In this document: piece by piece, positions 44,613 through 56,669 of the stretch
How the letters are laid out: each line of letters starts with the position of its first letter
Numbering within the stretch: the first letter of the stretch is position 1
Source: Pisolithus tinctorius
Lineage: Eukaryota; Basidiomycota; Agaricomycetes; Boletales; Pisolithaceae
DNA length: 64,000 nt
Assembly (NCBI GenBank): GCA_024663395.1
Contig: JANFAH010000004.1
Coordinates: forward strand, 1,612,001-1,676,000
Reading direction: 5' to 3'
Position numbers and translations under genes: made by a program
The notes under the pieces: generated by a model
Database searches by the model: none
Told to the model about the DNA's origin: nothing
Seen by the model: only the letters and a program-made list of their open reading frames with translations

Positions 44613-44728
44613 AGCGATACAGTAATTGATTACTAGCTCTACCAAATTGTCTGACAGGTGCCCTACTAGCCAAATAACACACTGAGGTACTTTTTCTTCT
44701 TCTTCAAGCTCACCCAAGCCCACCGAAA

Positions 44729-45885
44729 TCACTCTACTTCTGGGAAATCTCCCCCATCCAAGTCGTTTGGCTGTGCCGGGAAGTCAAATACTTGCACCAC
44801 AGAAATCGACGCAGACGTACCTCTTTAGGCTCCTCGTCTTCGCCATATTGCATCGTAAAGTCAATGTGACTAACGACGACCTCGAGGGATTCCGTCGAGG
44901 TGAGGTCCAGAGGAAGGAATGACACAAGCGGGTGATCTTCTATCTGCGACCCCCGCCAATTGGTTAAGTCCATCAAGACCGAGTGGGGATGATTAACGAG
45001 ACATGGCGTACCAACTGCACCAGCGCGCGATTGAGTTCATGAAACCGACCATTCTCTACGCGCCCGTCCCGTGCCGTGGCAAGAAGCAACGGATCTGGAT
45101 CGAGATACCGCGAGATATCTTTCCGCGTGCGTCTACCGTTTCGAGGTTCACTCGCACCCTCGGAGGAGGGGGAGGGGGAAACGAGGTCCATTTTGGACAT
45201 GATATTTATCCAGGGGATCTCGAGATTGACCATGGCCGACATGGCGGACAGGACACCACTGTGAATTGTGTCAGCACCATCGATAAGTGGACGAAAAGGA
45301 AAGGATCGACCTGAAGAACTTGTACCGGTCTTCCATGAATTGAGAATCGATGAGATACGCTGCACATGTGCGTATTCCCATCCTTTGCAAGTTGCGCGCG
45401 AGAATGGGAAGAAACGGATGATGGGTGTACAGTTCGATTTGACCTGCGAGCCGTAAAAGATCTTGTCTTCGAGGAAAGCAAAGGTCTATCGCGCACCTGG
45501 ACAGTCGATGATGAGGTAGTCCTCGTCGTAACCCCCAAGCTCGTCCTCCAGCCAGTCCATGTTCTGCAGCAGGTACCTGGCCGGATATCCAAGGGATCAG
45601 CATGCATGACATGGTCCGACGTGCAAGCATCTCACTCACTCACTCAAAACAATACACGAGACCTCCATTTGGGCCCATGCCCATCTCCGACATGACGTCC
45701 TCCAGCGTGACGAGTTCTCTGATGTCGATTGCAGGTTCGTACTCGAAGGCGTCACCAGTTGCGGCTGGGTCCAGGTTGACGATGTGGGCCGTGCGGCGCG
45801 CCATGCGAAGGTGCGTTGCGAATGCAGTACTGAATGTCGACTTTCCTGCTCCGGCTGGGCCAGTGACGAGCACGGCGTAGCGCAT
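44729..45885 (-). CDS. GPN3: GPN-loop GTPase Gpn3
   Basis: GPN3 dimerises with GPN1 to help RNA polymerase II assemble and enter the nucleus. Six exons give about 290 aa. It starts [20 protein letters not shown] with the P-loop GPAGAGKST, followed by [20 protein letters not shown], and the GPN motif in [16 protein letters not shown]3 is [15 protein letters not shown], and G4 is the [10 protein letters not shown] type with the acidic insertion [13 protein letters not shown]. The C-terminus [20 protein letters not shown] matches GPN3 and ends DGGDFPEVE. It shares an 85-bp divergent region with PYM. Confidence 0.93.
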
Positions 45886-45970
45886 GTCTTGTGATGACGG
45901 TCGTTGGATAAGACATTACACTAGTGTCTGTGGGAAACTAACACTTCGAGCTTCATTAGCTTCCACCCTG
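45886..45970. promoter_or_regulatory. 85-bp bidirectional promoter region GPN3 / PYM
   Basis: Divergent start codons lie 85 bp apart. An in-frame frame upstream of the PYM ATG runs into the GPN3 start but has no ATG supported by the family. Confidence 0.45.
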
Positions 45971-46576
45971 ATGTCAAGACCACCCGTATTTCCTGAACAA
46001 ACAGCATCTGGCATTGCCGTCGACCCGCGCACCCTCGAGCGCGTCGTACCAGAGACTCGACGTCCAGATGGATCGTGCGTACCGCTTATCGCTGGATCGA
46101 CACCGCTGACTCCTGAGCTGACTGACGCTCGCATTCCTGATCCTCGCAGTGTTAGAAAACAGCTAAAGATCCGCCCAGGTTTTACCCCTCAGGAGGACGT
46201 CTCACGATTTCGGGGGACACGCCAGAAAGCGATGGACGCAACAGCCCTCCCTAAGGGCCACATCCTCGGGTGGGTTGCCCCCTCTTCCGAGCCCCAGCAA
46301 AAGGCGAAGCCTGGTGCAAGTGCACCCCCTCCAAACAAGAATGCCAAACGACGTGCCAAGCAACGAGCTAAAAAGGCTTCCGAGACGACTGAAGCCGTGA
46401 AGAGCAACTGGGACGATGAAGACGAGGAGGGGGAGGGGTCTGCTGATGCTGGCCAACAAACCACTGGCCAGAAAGAAGTCACATCCGGAGAAGAGGCTGA
46501 TGGTCGCAATGAGTCGGGACCTGCACGAGACGATGCTGACTTGGCGGACAAACTCTCAAAGCTGGATGTGAAGTGA
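45971..46576 (+). CDS. PYM / WIBG exon-junction-complex disassembly factor
   Basis: PYM binds the Mago-Y14 pair and strips exon junction complexes from translated mRNAs. Two exons (a 75-bp intron with GTGCGT donor) give 176 aa. The N-terminal Mago-Y14-binding block reads SGIAVDPRTLERVVPETRRP, then DGSVRKQLKIRPGFTPQEDV, with SRFRGTRQKAMDATALPKGH and ILGW after it. The rest is Lys/Arg-rich then acidic (KSNWDDEDEEGEGS). The intron is a multiple of three and has no in-frame stop, so its retention would insert 25 residues in the middle of the binding block. The ATG at 45971 gives MSRPPVFPEQTASGI. The presence of PYM implies a working exon junction complex. Confidence 0.88.
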   Translation: MSRPPVFPEQTASGIAVDPRTLERVVPETRRPDGSCVPLIAGSTPLTPELTDARIPDPRSVRKQLKIRPGFTPQEDVSRFRGTRQKAMDATALPKGHILGWVAPSSEPQQKAKPGASAPPPNKNAKRRAKQRAKKASETTEAVKSNWDDEDEEGEGSADAGQQTTGQKEVTSGEEADGRNESGPARDDADLADKLSKLDVK

Positions 46577-46741
46577 TCACACACACACGGTCTGGGTTTG
46601 TGTTTCATGTATCCTTTGTGATTATGAGGTGTGCACGAGGAGCTCTAGATATATGTATTACGGCCTAACGAATGAATCGCAGTTGGAAGGGCATCTATGC
46701 GGACGAGTGATAATATGTGGTTCCCTCCAGAGTGATCGTTA

Positions 46742-47769
46742 TTATGAAAGAACAGTCCCCTCAACGTTCCCACCATGAGGCGGAAACGGCGACGGTGGCG
46801 GTGGTGGTGTGGGCGGTTTATTAAACTGGTATAGCTCCATGCTGATGACGATGAGGAAGACGAAACCACTCAGCGCGGCTAAAGGACAGATCGATCAGTC
46901 CACAGCCGCGGCATGGAACGTGAGCACGCACCAACTGCATTGCGGGTGTTATCCCATTTGACTTCTTCCATACTTGCACGGAGGTCGCCTATCTCGACGA
47001 TAGACTTGCTGAGTACCTCCTAAGGTGAAAGGGATGAGACAGAGATGCGATGGGATGAGATGCCGACACGAACTTCGATAACCATGCTTCTCTGCTTTAA
47101 TTCAGCCTTGCTCTCGTTCTTGCGCGTGTCTAGCTCCATCTGAATTCTATGATCAGCGTTCCCGACGTGTCTTGCGACGGACGGTGGATGCGACGGAAGA
47201 GTACATACTCGTGCTTGAGATTGCCCAGGTCCTCCTTCATCTTCACGTCGAGCCTGTCGACTTCCCTGCGGAGGGTGGTGACTCGTTCACGCATGGCGGT
47301 GATTTCGCTTCGGGACGTTGCCGTTTGCTCTGCTCGTAGTTTTGAGAGAGCGGCACGGAAGAGATATGCTTGCTGGCCGGACATGAGTCGTTGCAGAGGT
47401 TCAGAGCAGTGTACCACCTACGTTGTCTAGATCCTTTCTCGTCAAACCGTCTCTCCCCACCCTGCCCAGACGGTCCGCAAGCAATGCGCGTGTTGCGCGC
47501 ATGAGGCTGCGTGCTACGGTGGTTGGAAACGTGCGCTCGAGCGCGACGAAGAAGGCATGGGTGTGAAACGGGGGTGTGGCATATGAAGGCGGGGGTGGGG
47601 TTCGTGGGGGATCTGAACGAGCGGGTGGGCCGGAGACGCCTGTGGATTGCGCAGATGACGGAGCAGCGGGGTCCCTTGGATGTGCGAGGGCGATGTCGCT
47701 GACAGGGCTGGCGTGTGCGTGTGTCCGTCGCACGTATACACGACCGAGTGCGAGGCGAGGAGCAGACAT
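46742..47769 (-). CDS. FMP32: Fmp32 / CCDC90-type mitochondrial coiled-coil protein (DUF1640)
   Basis: Family members are inner-membrane coiled-coil proteins linked to complex IV assembly in yeast (Fmp32) and to the calcium uniporter in animals (MCUR1). Five exons give about 260 aa. The head domain reads [38 protein letters not shown] and [21 protein letters not shown] long coiled coil follows: [40 protein letters not shown] and [21 protein letters not shown] single TM helix ([15 protein letters not shown]) lies near the C-terminus, before a poly-Pro tail. The N-terminus [20 protein letters not shown] looks like a presequence. The ATG (47769) is 108 bp from the divergent His-rich gene. Confidence 0.85.
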
Positions 47770-47877
47770 GAGTCAGGGTGGACCGCACAGCCTGCGCAGA
47801 GTAATACAAAGAGGGTATGGGTATATATACAGCTGACAGGGGGGGAGGGGCTCTTATCTGCTCCTCGACCGCCCTGC

Positions 47878-48702
47878 ATGTCTCGCTACGTGTTCCCGTC
47901 CACTGCTGGCTCCCACTCCTACTCCCCCTACCAACACACCGTCCCACCGCTCTACGCGACCTCTGCGCCGTCTGCACACAGTCACAGCCAGAGCCCATAC
48001 CACTCTGCCAGGCGCAACTCCCTCAGTGGCCACCCCGCGCCCTATGCCTACTCTGCCTCGCAGGGCACCCACTACAGCACCCCCTCCCACCATGCCCACA
48101 ACACAGCAACCCATCTAGTCGTGCCTGGCACGTCCTCCAGCCACAGGAGCAGGTCGAGGTCGAGGTCCAGCCACGGACACGGCCACCCCACATCCACACA
48201 CACCCACTCCCGCAGTCACAGCCAGAGCCGCCACGCCCAACCCCATGTTTACACGCCTTCGACCGCACCCGTGTACCTAGTACGTCTTTCCTACCGTCAT
48301 CTGCTGAATCCGGCTGATGATCTCATATAGGATGCCTCCCATCACTCCACCCACCGTTATCCCTCCACCCATTCGCACCACTCACACCACTCACATGCCC
48401 ACTCCCACTCCTCCCACAACTACCCCAGTCGCCAGCGTACCACCTCCCTTGGTGATCGTTTCAGACGCTTCCTCGGTTTAGATACCCCCCATCACCCCCA
48501 ACAACAACAACATTACGCTAACGGCAATGCCGGGCGCAGGCGCCATAACTCCTTCTCTGGTTACAGAGATGACAGTAAACTCCACAGGACCAATACCACC
48601 CGCTCCGGGCCGTGGTTCTTTGGTCCCACCGATAACAGGCGCTATATCGACGAGCACGGCAGGGATGTGGACTATCTTGGAAGGGTAATTCACAGATACT
48701 AA
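47878..48702 (+). CDS. His/Ser-rich low-complexity protein, unknown function
   Basis: Two exons with one 51-bp intron (GTACGT..ATATAG) give 257 aa. The protein is dominated by His, Ser, Tyr and Arg, with short repeats such as SRSRSRSSHGHGHPTSTHTH and HSHHSHHSHAHSHSSHNYPS. The C-terminus is less biased: SLGDRFRRFLGLDTPHH, then RSGPWFFGPTDNRRYIDEHG, then RDVDYLGRVIHRY. That tail suggests a conserved module that I do not recognise. Clean splice phase and the ATG-to-stop frame support it being expressed. Histidine clusters could bind metal, which is speculation. Confidence 0.6.
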
Positions 48703-48916
48703 ACACGATTACTATGCAATGTTCCGTTCCATTCCACGTATGTATGTGGTATGTAGAGTGTCATCAGATCGGACCCGTCTTCCATTCTTCGCGCCATAAT
48801 TGTACTTATTTCCGGACTTCCACCGCCTCGTATAAACCTGTTGTAAAAGTGACAAGTTATTCCAATACGTATTTATTGTTCGGAACGGGGAACGTAAAAT
48901 ACCGAGTGACAGTCTA

Positions 48917-51219
48917 TCACAGCCTTTGACGTTGCCAGTGACCGCGAAGCCGTGTCCCAACATCCAACTCGGTCTTGTACAATCCGCTTGGCCCTTGTGA
49001 CCGGGGCGGTGTCGAGGTCCCAAACAGCAACGTTCTTCCCTCCAAGAAGTTCGAAGCTTCTGGTTCCTCATCCTCGGCGTCCTCCCATACTGACGATGCG
49101 CGTTCGTTATCACCGTACTGCCACACACAATAGTCGTCCACGTCCTCTAGAACCGAGCCGTCGTACTCGGCGGGGTATGCGTCGTATTGCCATTCCAGCT
49201 CGTCCTCGAAGCCAGGTTCCCCAATAGTGTCTAGATCGTATCCATCAGCGGCATCGCTCAACCCCCAATCCTCCACGTGTGACTCCGGCCAGAAATCAAC
49301 GTTCTGTCCAACGCCAAGATCATCCATCACCACTGGGGTATCATCACTATACCAGGGAACTTCACAGTCATGGAATCCGATTCCATCAGATGGTCGACAA
49401 CTGATAGCCTCGTTTAGGTTGTGATATTGCTGTCGATCATCGACCGCTTCATAACGGCCCTGATCGTCCAAGGAGACATACGATGGTGCGATCGCCGGCT
49501 GCTCGTATGCCGCGAAAGTAACGTGGATCGGCGAGGTGTCTGTCGAAAACATAGCAGGAGGCTGGGAGGACACTTCGATCGCATAATTACCGCTCATTCC
49601 ACCACATATGTCATGCGTTGACATATAGAAGGAAGGTAGAGAAGGCTCGCCCAATACGGAATCCACTTGGAAGTTAACGCTATTCCCGCGAGTCCTGAAC
49701 TTCGGGGTTCCATTTGACGGCCCCTGTGTGAAATGATGGGTGCCAGTTGCACTAGCATCCGGGGCAATACAAGGCGGAATGGCAGGGCACGCTCCAGAGA
49801 AATACCTAGAAGATGTTGGTCGCGGCGCGGAGACATCGGCTGGTCCCTCACGTGAGTGCCGCTGATGATACTCGGTCTGAGACGCGGAATGAGAAGGATG
49901 GAGTGAAGAACTCTCCCTGTCATGCAGGAAGACAGGGTCGGCCTCGGGGGGCTTGGATATTACTTCTGGCTGATCGGTGACTTTGCCCGTATCCGCGGGT
50001 GCAAACCAGCAACTAGTGCGTACGTTCATAACCACCGAAGCGGATGCCTTTGCGACAGAACCGGCGGGAGAGCCCTGAGTCGCTGATGAACATCCATTCC
50101 GAGACTCGATGTCCCAGACTATCGACTGATGTTCCTCGGGCAGTTCTTGTGTCTGCAGTTGATCACCTACCAATTTCTCACTTCTACCGTCTTTATCGGG
50201 TGTGGAACAATGATTCGGAGTGTTATCCCTGTCAGAGGGGGGATGACTGCACTGGTGGGATACAGAGGATGACTCTTCAGAATCCCCAACGTCTTTACTG
50301 CTGGTTGCCTTCGCCTTACTGAGAAAAGCACGCTCCGAAAATGAATCAGTGCAAGGAGCTGCCAAATTCAGCGTAAGCACGTTGGGAGTTGTGAAACTCT
50401 TACCTTGTTTTTTGGACAAAGCAGCTTTTGTCTTGGCAGACGCCTTGCCCTTGAAGAAGAGGCCTGGGAGATGAAGGCTGGGTTTCAGCTACATTTAAAT
50501 GTCAGAACAGTCGGGTGCTGACGGCTCGGAAGATCAACTACAAACAGTCAGTCTATCCTTTTTAACGTTGGTGGCCGAAAACCCGTGTAAGAGTGCAAAA
50601 GAAGCAAGCGTCGAAGCACGCCCTTTGCTCTTCGAGGGTGTAGTCTTGAGTTTTCCGCGTGGCTTATTGGACCGGCGGCCGCAGCCATCACCATCACCAT
50701 CGGGAGACCTCACGATCTCACGTTTCCGTCTTTTCCGCTCTCGACGCTCCGCAAGTCCTGGTGAGAGTTTGAAAGATTAAGAGGTGGCAGAATGCACATC
50801 GACTTACGAGCTTCATGCTCGCGATCGCTGGATGGTGCCCTCGTCTTCTTTGATTCGTTCGAGCATCTCTTTCTCGTCGGGAGCTTTTCATTCTCTTTGT
50901 CAGCATCGTTCGCCGCTACTGTCCGTTGGGGACTGGAACGAGACAGTTCCTTTTCGACAGGGGATTTGGCTCGATGAGAACACTTTTCCGCCTGAAGACG
51001 CTGCCCGCTGTGCAACTGTTCAGGAGGACCTGAACGGAGTGTTCGTGGCCGAAGAATTGGCGTATCGAACCCCAGAGCACTACTGTTCGGGACCTTTTGC
51101 GGTGACCCTGACCGGTGGAGGTCAACACCGCCAATGAGACCCTCTTTGCAGTAAGCAGAGAGATAGACCCTTTGTTGTTCGATGTAACTTCGTATAAAGT
51201 TCTCCTTCTCTCGTTCCAT
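48917..51219 (-). CDS. Large protein of unknown function, basic N-half and acidic C-half
   Basis: Four exons join in phase. The first ends in SSDREHEAR, the second starts LAERRERKRRKREIV and ends NVKKDRLT, the third reads LKPSLHLPGLFFKGKASAKT followed by KAALSKKQ, and the last is one long exon from APCTDSFSERAFLSKAKAT to the stop at 48917. The total is about 700 aa. The start MEREKENFIRSYIEQQRVYL, then SAYCKEGLIGGVDL, is a helical segment. The middle is Lys/Arg-rich and nuclear-looking. The last 200 residues are very acidic (PGFEDELEWQYDAYPAEYDG). Its charge layout first suggested shugoshin, but no HORMA-like or Shugoshin C-terminal box is present. I do not recognise the family. Confidence 0.55.
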
Positions 51220-51410
51220 AATGTACTTATCTCGGCCTCTTAGAGTCCATCAAGGATGCGAGGGGTGTAAGGCGTGAAAGAAACTAACAAAGAGCTATTA
51301 CGTAGTAAGGAGCGGTCGCGTCGGACTCCTCTCTCAGTAAGTACGCGTTTCCCGACTGAACTGTCCGTACTACGCATACCTAACGATCTCAACGCGCGCT
51401 ATACGCTGTT

Positions 51411-52742
51411 ATGGGTAACCTAAAACGCAAATCCACCGGGGGCGACGCTCGGAGTCGCGGCACCAAACGTTCTCGACTGCATTCCGACGGTGCACCTATT
51501 CCCCCGTTGGACGTAGTTGTGCGAGGCAAATCTTTTGAGCCTACGCCTGCGTTCGACACCTTCTGGAAGTTAGCTGCTGAGAGGCACGCAATCGAAGAAC
51601 GACGCCGCTCCGGCCAACCACCACCGTGAGGATTAATTACGCGTTAGTTGGTGGTCGCCTGGTGTTTGACATTCTCGAAAAAATACATTTACAGGTGGAC
51701 AAAAGATCCGGTGCTACAGAACCACAAATTTTGCAACACCTTCAGAATTCTGGATCGCGGTTCCCAGTATCTCGTCACCGAGGTCATCGAAAAGGGCCCT
51801 CAGGACCTTGAGGAAGTGACCTTTCGCGTCTTGCTCTTCAGCCTGTATACCAACATCAGCACGTACGAGACGCTGCGCAAGAAGATCAGGCCCTTTACCT
51901 GGTCGGAGTACAGGCGAGAAAACTATGAAAAAGTTCTGCGCGGGCTCTATGCTAGGGGCGTTGCCATTTATACCGGTGCATATCAGAAGCCAGCTCCCGA
52001 TTTGGGATTCGCCGAGGCCTTCATGAACCACCTGGCGTTGATGGAAGTCCTCATGCAGGAGATGCCAGACGTCCTCTCCAAGGCAGAATACATGGCCGAC
52101 GTCTTTGAGTGGTTGCAGACCTTCAAAAGTATGGGCGACTTCACGGCCTACCAATTGCTCCTGAACTTGTCTTACTCCAACGTTATGAGCTTTTCCGACC
52201 ATGACTTCGTTGTCATGTGTGTCGGGTCTCGCAGAGGGCTTCGGAGGTGCTTCAAACAAGATATCCCCCGCTCCATGGAAGTGGACCTCGTTCGGTGGAT
52301 ACAATCGAGCCAAGACGATCACTTCGCTCGTCTGCGGTTAAACTTCAATGGCCTCGGAGACCAACATCGCCCCATGATGCTTTGCGATATCGAACACACG
52401 TTATGCGAGCTTGACAAATACATCCGCAAGTGCGGACAGTCATCAAAGGGCCGTCCGTTTGTGGGTACTGGCGAGCTGGGAGAAATCCGACTGCCGAAGG
52501 CGTGGTCCGATAAGGCTAGACAAATCGTACGCATCAAGAACGAGGAGGAGGCAGAGCCGGACATTATCGAGAAATTCGTTGTTCAGTCGATCGAAGCTCA
52601 CCGGGTGGTGGACGGGATGATGGAATTCCTGGTTTTCTGGGAGGGTTATGACCCCGACGAGGCGACCTGGGAGCCAAAGGACTCCCTCATGGAAGATGCG
52701 CCAACCATGGTCAAAGCTTACCTGAAGACCATAACTTATTAG
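51411..52742 (+). CDS. DNA-hypermodification-family helical protein fused to a chromodomain
   Basis: Two exons (51411-51625, 51695-52742) give 420 aa. The basic head NLKRKSTGGDARSRGTKRSR looks like a nuclear localisation signal. Residues about 45-250 read FDTFWKLAAERHAIEERRRS, PPPWTKDPVLQNHKFCNTFR, LDRGSQYLVTEVI and VTFRVLLFSLYTNISTYETL. They go on to MGDFTAYQLLLNLSYSNVMS and DHDFVVMCVGSRRGLRRCF. From memory this is the pattern of the family annotated as 5-hmdU DNA kinase helical domain (the glutamyl/putrescinyl-thymine hypermodification set, related to HhH glycosylases). The C-terminus EKFVVQSIEAHRVVDGMMEF, then LVFWEGYDPDEATWEPKDSL, is a chromodomain with the F/W/Y cage residues kept. No reverse transcriptase or integrase adjoins it. 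Chromatin-directed DNA base modification is inferred, not shown. Confidence 0.7.
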
Positions 52743-54933
52743 TTCGTCTGGTATGCTGGATACCATAAGCTGGTCAATGAGGGGTCGAGGTCGCAAAATT
52801 GTGTGGACAGGTGCTCAATTTCTCACACGAAGTCGCATAATGAATTTTCCGGGACTCCTCAAATGATCTAGTGTTGCTGTCGAACCGAACTCAGTTCAAG
52901 GTGGATCGAAGTGACTTCCCGAAGTGGCAACTCCGGCCCACTTTGATACATCCGAACTGGGACGAACTGCACTTCGTTCACCTCGCGAGGTTTGTCTGGA
53001 GTGTGCATGATAACTTACTCTAAATTAGTATATATGTCTCCTGTGTGTAAATGAATAGATATCCATTTGCAGTTATAACTTACAAGCCTCGAGCAAAGCA
53101 ATTTTTTGGGTGTTTGCTATCTCCAGCAACTTGAACATATGTCCTCAGTTGTGAACAGACTTTGACTTTGCAGGTGGAGATGCATGGGTTTTCCATTGCT
53201 TAACCATGTTACCGTTTGATATCGTTGTCTTATGTAGCGTAATCCTAGCTGCATAACGCTTATCAGAAGTGTATCGCTCACAATAAGGATGTGTAAACGT
53301 AGACCGGGTCTCTAAATGGTGCGGAGCAGACTGTCAACATCCCATTACCCACTTAGTACAGAGCGAGCCATTCACTCGTGCCGTTCTTGTTCCCATCGAA
53401 CACCTTTGTTCGTCCACTCGTGGTGCTCCTTCTCTGCAGCCAGTTTGTCCCGGCGCTGGTTGTTCAGGCAGATGGTGATCTTGCTGGCAGTGTATGCAGG
53501 AGCGTCCTTCGGTTGAAAAATATCGGTCCCGATTATTTTCCGAGACTGAAATTTGCCATAGTCATCGCATCGATAGTAACCTGTCGTTTCGTCTGAAATC
53601 AAAGGTATACCCAATCCCGCTGCCTCCTACAGTTAGTATCTCTGTATGCCTACTAGCCTAGCGTTGCTAGCATTGTAGGCGTGAATCGTTGACAAAGCGC
53701 TACCGAACGAACCAATCAGGTACGTGGCTGTCAAGCATTCTTGTCACAGAGGCATTGGAAAGGCAAAGCTAATCAACCGTACTGAAAAGAAGGCCTTCTT
53801 TGTATCGAACTCCACTGAGTCCCATCGTAACAGCCAGAAAGAGCATTAGGCCGCGTTATGGGACATGTGAAGACCACGGTTTTCACCTGCACCGATAATC
53901 GTAGGCGCCAAAGCAAACACCACTGGGATGACTAGTGTAGTGTGAGATTACACACAGAAACGAGGCTGACCACGTACATGACTAACAAATGGTTTCATAA
54001 GCCAGTTTTCGCAGCGAGTATTCAGCAGAATACTCGTTATATTAATGAGGGGTGAATGCAGTTTTTGTCGAAAGAGGGGAGGGTTCCCAGCTTACTTAGA
54101 ACTGTCGACAAGGCGATGAGCCACCTCAGAATGTCGAGTGAAGCTTCATTGACTTGTTCCTTCTTGAATATCTTGTTGTGTCCGCCCTGGTCATTGAGAA
54201 CACGCTCCAGTACTTACAGCGCTACGTTCTTCCTTTGTGAGCACCCGAGCGCGAACGGGGGAATCAGAGATCAAATCAAAACGACAGTCCGCACAGCGAT
54301 CGCAAGGCTGCGCAGTAAGAGATAAACTATCCTGTAGGGGGTGATTGCATGCCATTTACGATGCGAGATTCCCTAGGGCAGTAGTGTCGTTCACAAGGGG
54401 TCCAGTCAGAAGTTTCCTGTCATACCCTCTTTGCCCGAGTCCCCACTGGCTGCAAGGCTTTATCACCGTCTGCCGTGTCAATAGGAACCAGGAGGTCGCC
54501 GAAATGCTGCTTAGGTCCCAAGTACCTTTCAACGCCGTTGAAGTTCCTCACTATACCAGAGCCAGCTAACGTCCAATGGATGGGACCATAATTATGTCCC
54601 ACAACGTGCACAAGGACACTACACCCGTAGTGACAGGCGAACGTGGTGTTCCTGAAGATAAGATATAAACCGTAGTCGTCTCGTGTGTTCTAGTGTAAAA
54701 AGATAAGCCCCACTGAAGATACGGTGCCTATGCAGAGATTAGCGGCGTGAGTGATTGTCGTAGGCACGAGAGACAGTGACTGTTTCGATTAATCCCTTGC
54801 AGTGGGTTCGGTAACTGCTTCTCATGCATTTCTCCGCACAGAAAGTAAGACCCCAAATGTTCTATCGATAGCAGACCCAAGTGCGGTTGACAAATGATCC
54901 TCATACACATTGTACACGACGTCCTCGAGCTCA
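52743..54933. other. Gene-poor region of 2.2 kb
   Basis: No gene could be supported. The most protein-like segment is a minus-strand frame, 53614-53372, reading TGYYRCDDYGKFQSRKIIGT, then DIFQPKDAPAYTASKITICL. It lacks its own ATG and could be an exon or relic of a small gene. A GGCGCCAAA element lies near 53914. I saw no terminal repeats, target-site duplications or RNA genes. Confidence 0.4.
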
Positions 54934-56369
<1,436 letters not shown>

Positions 56370-56669
56370 TGTGCGAGAAGTGGACGAGAAAAAGGAACGA
56401 AAGGAGGAACGGGAAACGGACACGAGCCGAGTTACGAGCATCGCATGTGGTCCCTTTATCAGTCCTTGATCTCGGGTCAAGCCGACTTACGGGTGATCGT
56501 ACGATTAAAGAGAGAGCGTGGATAAAATCTGGGCACTGGTTAACGGAACGTAGTTGGTCGGTCGCACCATAGGTTTAAATACGAGGAACCTCAACTTAGA
56601 TCCGGGACGCGGCTACGGCACTGTGTCATGTGAATCTCTCTCTAAGGGCACTTTGTAAGGTGTCCGTAG

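Noticed and set aside
48100..48450. Tandem repeat array or CRISPR-like repeats
   Set aside because: The repetition is codon-level His/Ser bias within a coding exon, without fixed repeat units or spacers.
50710..51219. A separate shugoshin gene
   Set aside because: No Shugoshin C-terminal box is present, and the exon joins in phase to the rest of the large unknown protein through GTAAGT and CACCAG sites.
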